64,000 bases of DNA from DASUCS01 sp041166745 (GTDB taxonomy: Bacteria; Actinomycetota; Acidimicrobiia; Acidimicrobiales; JACDCH01): the NCBI GenBank assembly GCA_041166745.1, contig JBEEGH010000003.1:62001-126000 (forward strand). The letters run 5' to 3'. Every line of letters begins with the position of its first letter. Position 1 is the stretch's first letter. The notes under the pieces were generated by a model. It had not been told where the DNA came from. It searched no databases and worked only from the letters and a program-made list of their open reading frames with translations. Positions 36,801 to 45,350 of this stretch are shown in pieces. The translations under genes were made by a program, and so were the position numbers.

Positions 36801-37385
36801 TCAGGCGGCAACCAGGCGTTCGAGGCGGACGCGGTCGTCGCGGTCGATTGCGGTGAACATCAACCGATAGTCCCATTGCGAACCGTGATGCTCGCTCGAA
36901 AGGACGGTCGCTTGCGCGACGACTGGGGCGCTGTCGTCGGCCAAGTCGATTGACAACACCGCGTCACCGCCCGCAAGGCGCTGCTCGGTCGTAACCCGAC
37001 AGCCACCGGCCGACACGTTCTGCGTACGTCCAAGTACGGACACCATCGGACCCGGCGCGTCCGGCACAACGAGGGACGCGGCAAGCGCAATCTCGACGCG
37101 CGGAGCCTGCCGGCGTTGCACGCGGTCGATGTCCTTCACGACCAGTTCGTAGAGCGTGCGGTCCCGCTCTTTCACTGCGACCAGGATGCCGGCGATGCGC
37201 ACGAGCGCGTCCGGCGTGAAGAAGCTGGCGGTCACGTCAGCGGTCTCCGCGGGGCGTGGAGATGCGCCGAGGTCGAGCAAGAGGCGATCGTCCTCGACCA
37301 CCGTCGCGGTGAGAGCCTCGTGACCGGGCTCGGGATCGAGCGGTTCCACGAGCGTGGTCGTGCCTGCCGGTGGCTTCCAGAGCAT
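36801..37385 (-). CDS. PilZ-domain protein (c-di-GMP receptor-like)
   Basis: A 194-residue protein with an N-terminal YcgR-like beta domain and a C-terminal PilZ domain. The two c-di-GMP-binding elements are present: RxxxR in QRRQAPRVE and the (D/N)xSxGG loop as NVSAGGCRV. It would sense c-di-GMP made or degraded by the cyclase and EAL proteins of the window. ATG 37385 is taken as the start, divergent from carD with a 151-base gap. Confidence 0.85.
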   Translation of the reverse strand: MLWKPPAGTTTLVEPLDPEPGHEALTATVVEDDRLLLDLGASPRPAETADVTASFFTPDALVRIAGILVAVKERDRTLYELVVKDIDRVQRRQAPRVEIALAASLVVPDAPGPMVSVLGRTQNVSAGGCRVTTEQRLAGGDAVLSIDLADDSAPVVAQATVLSSEHHGSQWDYRLMFTAIDRDDRVRLERLVAA

Positions 37386-37469
37386 GGTGTCGTCGCCCTC
37401 CCGCTCGCCTGCTTTCGAGGGTACCGCGGCTCGACGGCCTGCGCCCTTGCCTGCCGGTTCTCGCTCCGA

Positions 37470-37500
37470 TTGTCGGAATTTGGGCCAAAAAAGGTACGAT
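37470..37500 (+). promoter_or_regulatory. Possible carD promoter
   Basis: TTGTCG at 37470-37475 and TACGAT at 37495-37500 resemble -35 and -10 elements, with a 19-base spacer that is a little long. They lie 37 bases upstream of the carD GTG, in an AT-rich patch (GGGCCAAAAAAGG) unusual for this GC-rich sequence. Confidence 0.4.
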
Positions 37501-37536
37501 GCCAGACCCCCAGCGGACTTCGGAGGTCCAGATTCC

Positions 37537-38064
37537 GTGGCTTTCGCCGTCGGCTCCAAGGTTGTGTATCCCTCGCATGGCGTCGCACAGATCGTGCGTC
37601 GCGAGAAGCGCGTCGTCGATGGCGAGAAGCGCGACTACCTGATTCTCGAGGTTCCGCAGCAGGGCTGGGGTACGTCGGGCGCCATGACGGTGTCGGTTCC
37701 CGAGGCGAACGCCGAAAATCTCGGTGTCCGGCCGGCAATCTCCAAGGCCGACGCCACCGAAGTGCTCGACCTGCTCGCCGTCCGCGATGTGCGGGTGCCG
37801 GCGAACTGGTCGCGCCGGTTCAAGAACCACCAAGAGAAGCTCAAGTCGGGCGACGTCTACCAGTGCGCCGAAGTGGTGCGTAATCTGGCCGCCCGCCTCC
37901 GGGAGAAGTCGTTGTCGGCTGCTGAGCAGTCGATGTACGCCAAGGCCCGGTACATCCTCATCTCCGAGCTCGCCGTTTCGTGGAGCATCGATGATGAAAA
38001 GGCAGCGGCCCGTGTCGACGCTGCCCTCGGCCTCACGGCCGATGCTGCACCGGCATCCCGCTAA
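37537..38064 (+). CDS. carD: CarD family RNA-polymerase-binding transcription regulator
   Basis: A 175-residue CarD/CdnL: an RNAP-interaction domain with FAVGSKVVYPSHGVAQIVRR at the N terminus and PEANAENLGVRPAISK, and a C-terminal helical DNA-contacting domain with NWSRRFKNHQEKLKSGD, VYQCAEVVRNLAARLREKSL and LSAAEQSMYAKARYILISEL. It stabilises the open complex at housekeeping and rRNA promoters. The GTG start at 37537 has CGGAGG 10 bases upstream. It is a characteristic actinobacterial gene. Confidence 0.95.
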   Translation: MAFAVGSKVVYPSHGVAQIVRREKRVVDGEKRDYLILEVPQQGWGTSGAMTVSVPEANAENLGVRPAISKADATEVLDLLAVRDVRVPANWSRRFKNHQEKLKSGDVYQCAEVVRNLAARLREKSLSAAEQSMYAKARYILISELAVSWSIDDEKAAARVDAALGLTADAAPASR

Positions 38065-38088
38065 CCCAAGAAACCGAGTCAACACACA

Positions 38089-39342
38089 ATGCCCCCCACC
38101 TTTGCCGAGCTCGGCGCGCCCGCCGACCTCGTCGACCACCTCGCGACCCGCGGCATCCTCACCGCGTTCGACATCCAGACTCAGGCGCTGCCGCCGGCTC
38201 TCGCCGGCCGCGACATCTGCGGTCGCGCTCCGACCGGCTCCGGCAAGACGCTCGCGTTCGGCATCCCGATCGCGCAGCGAGTCCACAAGGCGAAGCCCCG
38301 CAAGCCGAAGGCGCTGATTCTCGCCCCGACGCGTGAGCTCGCCACACAGATCAGCGATGAGCTCAAGCCGTTGCTCAAGCTCCGCGGTCGCACGATCGCC
38401 ACGTTCTTCGGAGGCGTCAGCTTCGGTCCGCAGATGAGCGCGCTTCACCGGGGCGTCGATGTCGCGGTTGCGTGTCCTGGTCGTCTCGCCGATCTCGTTC
38501 GCCGGAACGCGATCTCGCTCGACGATGTAGAGATCGTGGTGGTCGACGAAGCAGACCGAATGGCCGACATGGGCTTCCTTCCCGAGGTGCGCAAGATCCT
38601 CGATCAAGCGCGGTCTGATCGGCAGACCCTGTTGTTCTCCGCGACGCTCGACAACGCAGTCGACGTGCTCGTGCGCAACTACCAGCGCGACCCGGTTCGG
38701 TGCGAGGTCGCCCCGCCGGCGAACGAGGAGGATCGCAACGCTCACCACTTCGTCGACGCCACCCGCGAGGCTCGCGTCGGGCTCGTTGTCGATCTCATCG
38801 TCGAGCACGGATCGACGATGGTGTTCTGCCGAACGAAGCATGGCGCGGACCGCGTGGCCAAGCAGCTTGTAGCCGCGGGTATCTCCGCGGTGGCCATCCA
38901 CGGCAATCGATCGCAGGCGCAGCGAGAGCGCGCGTTGGCGTCGTTCGCGTCGCGTCGTGTGCAAGCGCTCGTGGCGACCGACGTCGCGGCGCGCGGCATT
39001 CACGTCGACGACGTCGCGTGTGTCGTCCACTTCGACGTGCCGACCGACGCCAAGGACTACCTCCACCGTTCAGGCCGCACCGGTCGAGCGGGCGCGACGG
39101 GCATCGTGGTGTCGCTCGTGACACATGACGACGACGCCAAGGTGCGCAAATTGAAGTCGGCGCTCGGTCTGCCCGGCGGATCATCGCCTCGACGCGAGGG
39201 CCGAACGCACGCCCCGCACAACGACAAGCCGCCGCGATCGAGTCGTCCGCGCGGACCCGCTCAGCATCGTCATCCGCAGCCCCGGCCCAAGGGCGCCCGC
39301 CCGACCGGGCGAGGCCAAGGCGGCCGCCGCCGCAAGCCCTGA
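38089..39342 (+). CDS. DEAD-box ATP-dependent RNA helicase
   Basis: A 417-residue DEAD-box protein of the RhlE/DbpA size class. Motifs in order: Q motif near 27-32 (FDIQTQALP), Walker A APTGSGKT at 47-54, PTRELA, DEAD as VVVDEADRMADMGF, SAT, and the C-terminal RecA domain with ATDVAARGIHVDDV and HRSGRTGRAGATG. The last 55 residues are basic (Arg/Pro/Lys-rich) and likely bind RNA. It lies 24 bases after carD and could share its transcript. Confidence 0.94.
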   Translation: MPPTFAELGAPADLVDHLATRGILTAFDIQTQALPPALAGRDICGRAPTGSGKTLAFGIPIAQRVHKAKPRKPKALILAPTRELATQISDELKPLLKLRGRTIATFFGGVSFGPQMSALHRGVDVAVACPGRLADLVRRNAISLDDVEIVVVDEADRMADMGFLPEVRKILDQARSDRQTLLFSATLDNAVDVLVRNYQRDPVRCEVAPPANEEDRNAHHFVDATREARVGLVVDLIVEHGSTMVFCRTKHGADRVAKQLVAAGISAVAIHGNRSQAQRERALASFASRRVQALVATDVAARGIHVDDVACVVHFDVPTDAKDYLHRSGRTGRAGATGIVVSLVTHDDDAKVRKLKSALGLPGGSSPRREGRTHAPHNDKPPRSSRPRGPAQHRHPQPRPKGARPTGRGQGGRRRKP

Positions 39343-39352
39343 GCCTCAGTCC

Positions 39353-40291
39353 TCAGGTAGCGGACTGGCCGATCTCGGTGAGCCAGGTGAACACCTGGTG
39401 GGTGATGCCGAACCCGCCGAGGTGGCTTTCTCCCGGCCGGACGAGAAGTTCGCAATCGGGAAGCAGGCTTGCTGCGCGGCGAGCGTGGTCGAGCGGCACC
39501 AAGGAGTCGGCGTCGCCGTGCCACCACCGCACCGGCACGTCGACCTCCGCGAGCCGAAAACCCCAGGGCCGCCCGAACAGCACGACGTCGTTGAGCAATC
39601 CGCGAAAACTGTGTCGATTGGCCGCGACGAGGTCACGGATGAACATCGCTTCGATCTCGGGATCGGCGAACACGCGCTGATCGCCTTCGGGCATGAGCTT
39701 GGCGAACCCGCTGTACGCCGGATGCGAGAGCGGGCCGATCAAGCCCATCAGACCGCGCAGCATCTCGCTCATCGGCGTGCGGACCACGCCGAGTATCGAG
39801 TTGAAGCGCGCCGACAGCGCGACGATGCCCCCTGACGACGCGTCCTCACCGGCGACCGGGCACACGCCGCCGAGAATCCCGAGCGCCAGGACGCGGTGCG
39901 GCATCTCGTGGCCGCAGGCAAGTGCATACGGGCCGCCACCCGACAGCGCCACGATCCCGAATCGGTGGGCGCCGATGTCGTCGGCGACCTCCGCGATGTC
40001 TTCGGCCGATTCGCGGAACGAGCCGTACTGGTGATCGGACGACCGACCGACGCCAGGCCGGGCGACACACACGATCTTGACGCCGAGCTGAGCCGCTTCG
40101 CGAGCAGTGGCGGGCGGGATCTGCATCCGTCCACCGGGCGAGCCATGGAACCAGAACAACGGGGTGCCGTCGGTGTCGCCGAACGAGGCCCAGCACATGC
40201 GGCGGCCATCGCTCAAGCGCGTCTCGGCGAGCTCGATCGGTGGATCGACCCGTCCCACCCCGATGACCGGTAGCCGCAGCACGGCCGGCAC
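39353..40291 (-). CDS. Alpha/beta hydrolase
   Basis: A hydrolase of about 312 residues with FWFHGSPGGRMQIPPATARE (oxyanion HGSPGG), nucleophile Ser in IVALSGGGPYALACGHE, and late acid/His positions in WWHGDADSLVPLDHARRAA and RPGESHLGGFGITH. It may act on esters or lactones. The start is uncertain: GTG 40291 is used here, and GTG 40258 is a later choice. The frame is open to 40318, but that would place the start inside the perfect hairpin at 40298-40345. Confidence 0.85.
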   Translation of the reverse strand: MPAVLRLPVIGVGRVDPPIELAETRLSDGRRMCWASFGDTDGTPLFWFHGSPGGRMQIPPATAREAAQLGVKIVCVARPGVGRSSDHQYGSFRESAEDIAEVADDIGAHRFGIVALSGGGPYALACGHEMPHRVLALGILGGVCPVAGEDASSGGIVALSARFNSILGVVRTPMSEMLRGLMGLIGPLSHPAYSGFAKLMPEGDQRVFADPEIEAMFIRDLVAANRHSFRGLLNDVVLFGRPWGFRLAEVDVPVRWWHGDADSLVPLDHARRAASLLPDCELLVRPGESHLGGFGITHQVFTWLTEIGQSAT

Positions 40292-40297
40292 CCTACG

Positions 40298-40345
40298 AAA
40301 TCCCGTGCATAGCGACACATTTCTGTGTCGCTATGCACGGGATTT
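40298..40345. repeat. 48-nt perfect hairpin, 22-bp arms, 4-nt loop
   Basis: The left arm (40298-40319) starts AAATCCC and ends ACA; the loop is TTTC (40320-40323); the right arm (40324-40345) starts TGT and ends GGGATTT. All 22 pairs match. It lies in the divergent gap between the alpha/beta hydrolase and the DapB-like gene, 13 bases before the latter's ATG. There is no following T tract, so it is not an ordinary intrinsic terminator. A second element with the same layout is at 49472-49519. Confidence 0.85.
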
Positions 40346-40358
40346 ACGGTGGCGGCCC

Positions 40359-41408
40359 ATGGCGCTACGGGTGATCCAGTGGGCAACGGGTGGGGTGGGG
40401 CGGGCGGCGATCGAAGGGGTGCTGCACCATCCCGAGCTCGAGCTCGTCGGGTGCTGGGTGCACAGCGCCGACAAGCACGGCCGCGATGTCGGTGAACTCG
40501 TCGGAGGTGATCCGATCGGTGTCACCGCCACCCATGACGTCGACGCGTTGTTGTCCATCGATGCCGACTGCGTGATCTACTCGCCGATGCTCGCCGACCA
40601 CGCGGTGGTCGAGCGCATCCTGCGATCGGGAAAGAACGTCGTGACCCCGCTCGGGTGGTGGTATCCGGATCGTTCGACGACCGCAGGCATCGACGCGGCG
40701 TGCGCCGACTCGGGCGTGACCCTGCACGGCACCGGCATCCATCCCGGTGGGGTCACCGAGCGGTTCCCGCTCATGGTCTCGGCGCTGTCGGGTTCGATCA
40801 CCCACGTGCGCGCCGAGGAGTTCTCCGACATCCGTACGTACAGCGCGGTGGAGGTGGTGCGCGACATCATGCTGTTCGGTGCCACACCCGAGGTGGCGAG
40901 CACGAGCATCATGCTGAACGTCCTCGGCCACGGATTCCAGCAGTCGATCCTCATGGTGGCCGACGAGATGGGCTTTCCGATCGATCCCGAGCTGCGCACG
41001 ACGCACGAGGTCGCGGTCGCCACGGCACCGATCGACTCACCGATCGGCGTCATCGAGCCCGGGCTCGTCGCCGCGCAGCGCTTTCGATGGGAGGCGCTCG
41101 TCGATGGTGAACCCGTCGTGGTGGCCGCCGTGAACTGGTTGATGGGAGAGGAGCACCTCGACCCGCCGTGGACGTTCGGACCGAAGCGCGAGCGCTTCGA
41201 AGTCGAGGTCACCGGTGATCCGCCGGTACTGGTCACCTTCCACGGCTGGCATCCGTCTTCGTTGGAAGAAGGTCTCAAGCGCAATCGCGGGATCGTCGCG
41301 ACCGCGATGCACTGCGTGAACTCGGTGCCGTACGTGTGCGCCGCCGACCCTGGCATTCGCACATATCTCGACCTGCCGCTCATCGCAGGGCGAGCGAGGT
41401 TGCAGTGA
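40359..41408 (+). CDS. DapB-like NAD(P)-dependent dehydrogenase
   Basis: A 349-residue protein with an N-terminal Rossmann motif VIQWATGGVGRAAIEGVLHH and the dihydrodipicolinate-reductase-like layout common in actinobacterial catabolic clusters (GTGIHPGGVTERFPLMVSAL in the middle, WHPSSLEEGLKRNRGIVATA later). It is probably a dehydrogenase/reductase of an acyl or keto acid, not a true lysine-pathway DapB. ATG 40359 is preceded by a G-rich stretch. Its stop overlaps the next SDR gene (GTGA), forming an operon. Confidence 0.82.
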   Translation: MALRVIQWATGGVGRAAIEGVLHHPELELVGCWVHSADKHGRDVGELVGGDPIGVTATHDVDALLSIDADCVIYSPMLADHAVVERILRSGKNVVTPLGWWYPDRSTTAGIDAACADSGVTLHGTGIHPGGVTERFPLMVSALSGSITHVRAEEFSDIRTYSAVEVVRDIMLFGATPEVASTSIMLNVLGHGFQQSILMVADEMGFPIDPELRTTHEVAVATAPIDSPIGVIEPGLVAAQRFRWEALVDGEPVVVAAVNWLMGEEHLDPPWTFGPKRERFEVEVTGDPPVLVTFHGWHPSSLEEGLKRNRGIVATAMHCVNSVPYVCAADPGIRTYLDLPLIAGRARLQ

Positions 41409-42244
41409 TCCTCGATCGGTTCGCGCTCACGGACAAGGTGGCGATCATCAGCGGCGCGGGCAAGGGCATCGGCCGTGGCATCGCCCTCGGCTTCGCGGAG
41501 GCAGGAGCGCACGTGGTGTGTGCCGCGCGCACGGCCACCGACATCGAAGCAGTGGCCGCCGACGTTCGCGCGCTCGGCCGCAGGGCGATCGCGGTGTCCA
41601 CAGACGTGATGCAGACGGATCAGCTGGAACGGCTCGTGGCCACGACCATCGAGGAGTTCGGTCGAATCGATGTGCTGGTCAACAACGCTGGTGGCACGCC
41701 GCCGCGTCCCGCAATGCAGACCAGCGAGTCGTTCTTCGAGAACGCCCTGCGCTTCAACGTGACGGCCGCGTTCTTGCTCACGAAGCTGGCGGCGCGCCAG
41801 ATGGTCGACACGGCCGGCGAGGGCGCGGTGGTCAACATCTCGTCGCGGTCGAGCGACATGGTGCAGACCAGCTTCGTTGCCTACGCCGCCGGCAAGGCCG
41901 CGCTGAACATGATGACGAGGAACATGGCCGCCGAGCTCGCCCCTCGTGTCCGCATCAATGCGATCAGCGTCGGGGGCGTGGCGACAGAAGGGCTTGCGAT
42001 GGTGCTCACCGACGACGACTTGCGCGACCAGTTCGAGGCGAACACACCGATGCGCCGCCCGGGGACACCCGACGACATCGCCTGCGCCGCGCTCTATCTC
42101 GCGTCGCCGGCGTCGTCGTGGGTGACCGGCAAGGTCTTCCAGATCGACGGCGGCACCGAATCCCCGTCGATCAGCGTCCCTGTTCCGTCGCTGGAGCCGG
42201 GAGCCCAATCGGGTTCGGGTACGGGTACAGACCCGACTCCGTGA
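41405..42244 (+). CDS. Short-chain dehydrogenase/reductase (SDR)
   Basis: A 279-residue classical SDR with cofactor loop ISGAGKGIGRGIALGFAEAG, NNAGG, catalytic Ser in VVNISSRSSD, Tyr/Lys in FVAYAAGKAALNMMT, and the C-terminal FQIDGGTE followed by a Ser/Pro/Gly-rich extension. It is coupled to the DapB-like gene by a 4-base overlap. The 3' end overlaps the convergent SCO6745-family gene by 74 bases, so the last 25 residues may be dispensable. Confidence 0.88.
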   Translation: MILDRFALTDKVAIISGAGKGIGRGIALGFAEAGAHVVCAARTATDIEAVAADVRALGRRAIAVSTDVMQTDQLERLVATTIEEFGRIDVLVNNAGGTPPRPAMQTSESFFENALRFNVTAAFLLTKLAARQMVDTAGEGAVVNISSRSSDMVQTSFVAYAAGKAALNMMTRNMAAELAPRVRINAISVGGVATEGLAMVLTDDDLRDQFEANTPMRRPGTPDDIACAALYLASPASSWVTGKVFQIDGGTESPSISVPVPSLEPGAQSGSGTGTDPTP

Positions 42245-43019
42245 TCGCGGCCGCGATGCGGCCGGCCGCCGTGAGCACCTGTAGACGTTCCTCATCGGAG
42301 AGTGAGGCGTAGGGCGCGATCGCGAGTTCGTCGGTGCGGGCTTCGATGCGGTCATGCAGCTCCCGCCCGGCACCGCGAGCACGGAGTCGTTCTTCGGCGG
42401 CGGACCAATCGCTGTCCGACCAGCCGCGGCTGCGTTGATACAACTCGCGCGGAACGTCGTGCACCATCGCGAACAACACGTGCACCTCGCACCCGTCCAG
42501 GCCCTCGGCCGCGAGGACGGACACATGGCCGTCGCCGCGGTGCTCGCGCAATGTCGTCGTCGATTGCCACAGCGCGGCCACGGGATCGGCCGGCGCGGCG
42601 ACCTCGCGGTTCGCCGCGAACAATGGACGACCCGGTGACGCCGCCTCGTCGATCGCGCGCCGTAGCAACGGCAACAGCTCTGGAGCCACTTCGTCGATGT
42701 CGGGGACGAGCCGGCGGAGCGTCATTGCTGATGCCACGGCCCGCACGTCGAGCAGCGCCGCCGGCGAGGCGTACGACCAGGCATCGGGGATGGCGCGGCG
42801 CACCATGTCGGGGTGGAAGTTGAAGAACGTCGCCTCGACGGGTGCCGGGCCGACCTCACCCATCGGCGCGGCCCGGCCGGCGAAGTACCCCATCCAGAAA
42901 CCCCTCAGGCCGGCGGCGGTGAACGCCTCGCTCGACTCGGAGGAGAAGTACGTCACGGCGTGGATCGGCTCGAGCGCCCGCCAGAGGGCTCGGGACAAAT
43001 GTGCTGGTCGAGGCGTCAT
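42171..43019 (-). CDS. SCO6745-family hypothetical protein
   Basis: A 282-residue protein with a conserved N-terminal region HAVTYFSSESSEAFTAAGLR and GFWMGYFAGRAAPMG, a pattern shared by the SCO6745 family of actinobacterial proteins of unknown function, and a helical remainder. No Cys cluster, signal or membrane helix. ATG 43019 is chosen; the frame is open to 43136. It is convergent with the SDR gene and overlaps it by 74 bases. Confidence 0.7.
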   Translation of the reverse strand: MTPRPAHLSRALWRALEPIHAVTYFSSESSEAFTAAGLRGFWMGYFAGRAAPMGEVGPAPVEATFFNFHPDMVRRAIPDAWSYASPAALLDVRAVASAMTLRRLVPDIDEVAPELLPLLRRAIDEAASPGRPLFAANREVAAPADPVAALWQSTTTLREHRGDGHVSVLAAEGLDGCEVHVLFAMVHDVPRELYQRSRGWSDSDWSAAEERLRARGAGRELHDRIEARTDELAIAPYASLSDEERLQVLTAAGRIAAAITESGLYPYPNPIGLPAPATEQGR

Positions 43020-43076
43020 CGCGCTCAAGTCTGGGGCAAATCCGCCGACGAAAACAGAGATTAGAAGGGCGGACAG

Positions 43077-45350
43077 GTGACCATCAGGGTTCCGCAGCTG
43101 CGGCCAGCCGCAAGCAGCCCAGGCGAGGTCGCTCACAAGCGCGCTTCCGTCGACCCGCTGGTGTGGGGATACGTGATCAACCCGGTCGCGTTGGCGGCCT
43201 TCCTCCTACTGCGGCGCTGGGGCCTCGTCGCCGACCAACCCGTTTGGTCGTATTTGGTCGTGTTGTGGGGTGGAGCGCTCGCCTCCACGGTGACGGAGAT
43301 CTGGTTCCGGCGGAGCCCCTCGGTGTGGTCGCAGCACGCACGGATCTTCCTGCAAGCCGCCTGCGTCACTGCTGCGCTCTATGTCACCGGCTGGGGCCCC
43401 GTGATGGCCGTGGCCTACGCGTTCATGGCGCAGGAGAACGTCGCGCGCACGGGCGCTCGCACCTGGCGCATCACGGCCACCTACAGCGCAGCGTGGATCG
43501 CCATGGGCCAGTTGGCGATCGTGGTCGGGTTCGCGCCGACGATGATCGACGAACCCCTCGTGCACGGGATCGCCTTGCTCAACGGACTGGCCGTCGTCTT
43601 CGTCGTGCGCATGGCTGGAGCCGTCACGGCGCAGAAGGAACAGGCCGAAGCGACCGTGCGTGAGAGCGAGGACCGCTTCCGTTCACTCGTTCAGAACTCC
43701 TCCGACCTCACACTGGTGCTCGATGCGGGCACGATCACCTACGCCAGCGAGGCCAGCGAGCGATTGCTGGGGTACACGCCTGAGCAGTTGATCGGTCGTC
43801 CTCCGTCGGAGCTCGTGCACCCGGAAGATCTCGGATGGCTACGCGACCGCATCGCCGCCGACTTCGTAACCACCGCCATCGCGCAGCCAGTCGAACTGCG
43901 CGTACGCCGAGCTGACGGTGACTGGATCCACGTCGAGGCCGTCGTCGCCAATCTCGCCGACCGGCCGTCGGTGCGCGGGACGGTCGTCAACGCCAGAGAC
44001 ATCACCGAACGCAAGCAGGCGGAAGCGGCGCTGGAGCACCAAGCACTGCACGACTCGCTCACGGATCTTCCCAACCGGCTTCTGTTCCTCGACCGGCTCG
44101 ACCACGCGATGGCGCGGGCAGAGCGCGACAGCGCGGCCGCACCAGCCGTGATGTTCCTCGATCTCGATCGCTTCAAGCTCGTGAACGACGGCCTGGGCCA
44201 CGACGCCGGGGACGAGCTGCTCGCCGCCGTCGCAACACGGCTGCGTGAGTGCCTACGTCCGGGCGACTCCGTTGCACGCTTCGGCGGCGACGAGTTCGTG
44301 TTGCTGTTCGAGTCGGTGGTCGACCCAACGCAGGCCGAAGAAGTCGCCAGCCGAGTGTTGTCGTGTTTCGAACAGCCGTTCCACGTCGACGGCGAGGACC
44401 TCCTCGTCTCGGCGAGCGTCGGGGTCGCGTTGTACGACGCAGCCCACACCGCGGCGGAGCTCGTGCGCGACGCCGACGCCGCCATGTACCGGGCGAAGGC
44501 TCAGGGTCGGGGACGGATGCAGATGTTCGACGCGGCCACCCGCGAGCACGAGCTCGAACGTGTGCATACCGAGAACGCGCTCCGCGGCGCCCTCGAGCAC
44601 GACGAGTTGCGCGTCTACTACCAGCCGATCTTTGCCCTCAGCGACCTCCGTCCGGTCGGCGTCGAGGCGCTCGTGCGTTGGCAACACCCGACTCGTGGAC
44701 TGCTGCCACCGTCGGAGTTCATCGACGTCGCCGAGGACAGCGGCCTGATCGTGCCGTTGGGCGCATGGGTGCTCGCAGAATCCTGCCGGCAAGTCGTTGA
44801 GTGGAACCGCGAGCTCCCGATCGATCGAAGGCTCAGTCTCAGCGTAAATCTGTCGGCCCGCCAGCTCGGCGAGCCAGGCCTGGTCGACACCGTGCGTACG
44901 ACACTGCAGGCCGCCGGGATCGATCCCACCATCGTCGACATCTGGCTCGAGGTCACCGAAACATTCGTGTTGCGCGACCCTGAAACGGCAGCCGCCCGGT
45001 TGGCCGATCTGCGGGCCCTCGGCGTTCACCTCGCCGTCGACGACTTCGGAACGGGCTATTCGTCGCTCAGCTACCTCCGCCGCTTTCCCGTGAGCGCGCT
45101 CAAGATCGACCGGGCCTTCGTGGCCGGGCTCGGGCAGTCGCCCGAGGACGAAGCGATCGTGCTGGCCATGGTCCGCCTCGCTCACGCCCTCGACATCAAA
45201 GTTGTGGCTGAAGGGGTCGAGAGCGACGTGCAGCTCGCCCGCTTGCAGGACATCGGGTGCGATTACGCGCAGGGGTTCCTGTTGCAGGTGCCCCTCCCGG
45301 CGGATCAGCTCGACCTGCTGACCAAGACCGCCGGCGCTAGCGCACGCTGA
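43077..45350 (+). CDS. Membrane PAS-GGDEF-EAL protein
   Basis: A 757-residue c-di-GMP enzyme. Five or six membrane helices occupy about 30-185, then a short coiled linker, a PAS domain (ESEDRFRSLVQNSSDLTLVL at about 195-315), GGDEF with an intact active site RFGGDEFVLL, and EAL with EALVRWQHP, EVTETF, DDFGTGYSSLSYLRRFP and EGVE. Both catalytic sites look intact, so it could synthesise or degrade c-di-GMP depending on its PAS/membrane signal. GTG 43077 begins it. Its 3' end overlaps the convergent P450 gene by 14 bases. Confidence 0.93.
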   Translation: MTIRVPQLRPAASSPGEVAHKRASVDPLVWGYVINPVALAAFLLLRRWGLVADQPVWSYLVVLWGGALASTVTEIWFRRSPSVWSQHARIFLQAACVTAALYVTGWGPVMAVAYAFMAQENVARTGARTWRITATYSAAWIAMGQLAIVVGFAPTMIDEPLVHGIALLNGLAVVFVVRMAGAVTAQKEQAEATVRESEDRFRSLVQNSSDLTLVLDAGTITYASEASERLLGYTPEQLIGRPPSELVHPEDLGWLRDRIAADFVTTAIAQPVELRVRRADGDWIHVEAVVANLADRPSVRGTVVNARDITERKQAEAALEHQALHDSLTDLPNRLLFLDRLDHAMARAERDSAAAPAVMFLDLDRFKLVNDGLGHDAGDELLAAVATRLRECLRPGDSVARFGGDEFVLLFESVVDPTQAEEVASRVLSCFEQPFHVDGEDLLVSASVGVALYDAAHTAAELVRDADAAMYRAKAQGRGRMQMFDAATREHELERVHTENALRGALEHDELRVYYQPIFALSDLRPVGVEALVRWQHPTRGLLPPSEFIDVAEDSGLIVPLGAWVLAESCRQVVEWNRELPIDRRLSLSVNLSARQLGEPGLVDTVRTTLQAAGIDPTIVDIWLEVTETFVLRDPETAAARLADLRALGVHLAVDDFGTGYSSLSYLRRFPVSALKIDRAFVAGLGQSPEDEAIVLAMVRLAHALDIKVVAEGVESDVQLARLQDIGCDYAQGFLLQVPLPADQLDLLTKTAGASAR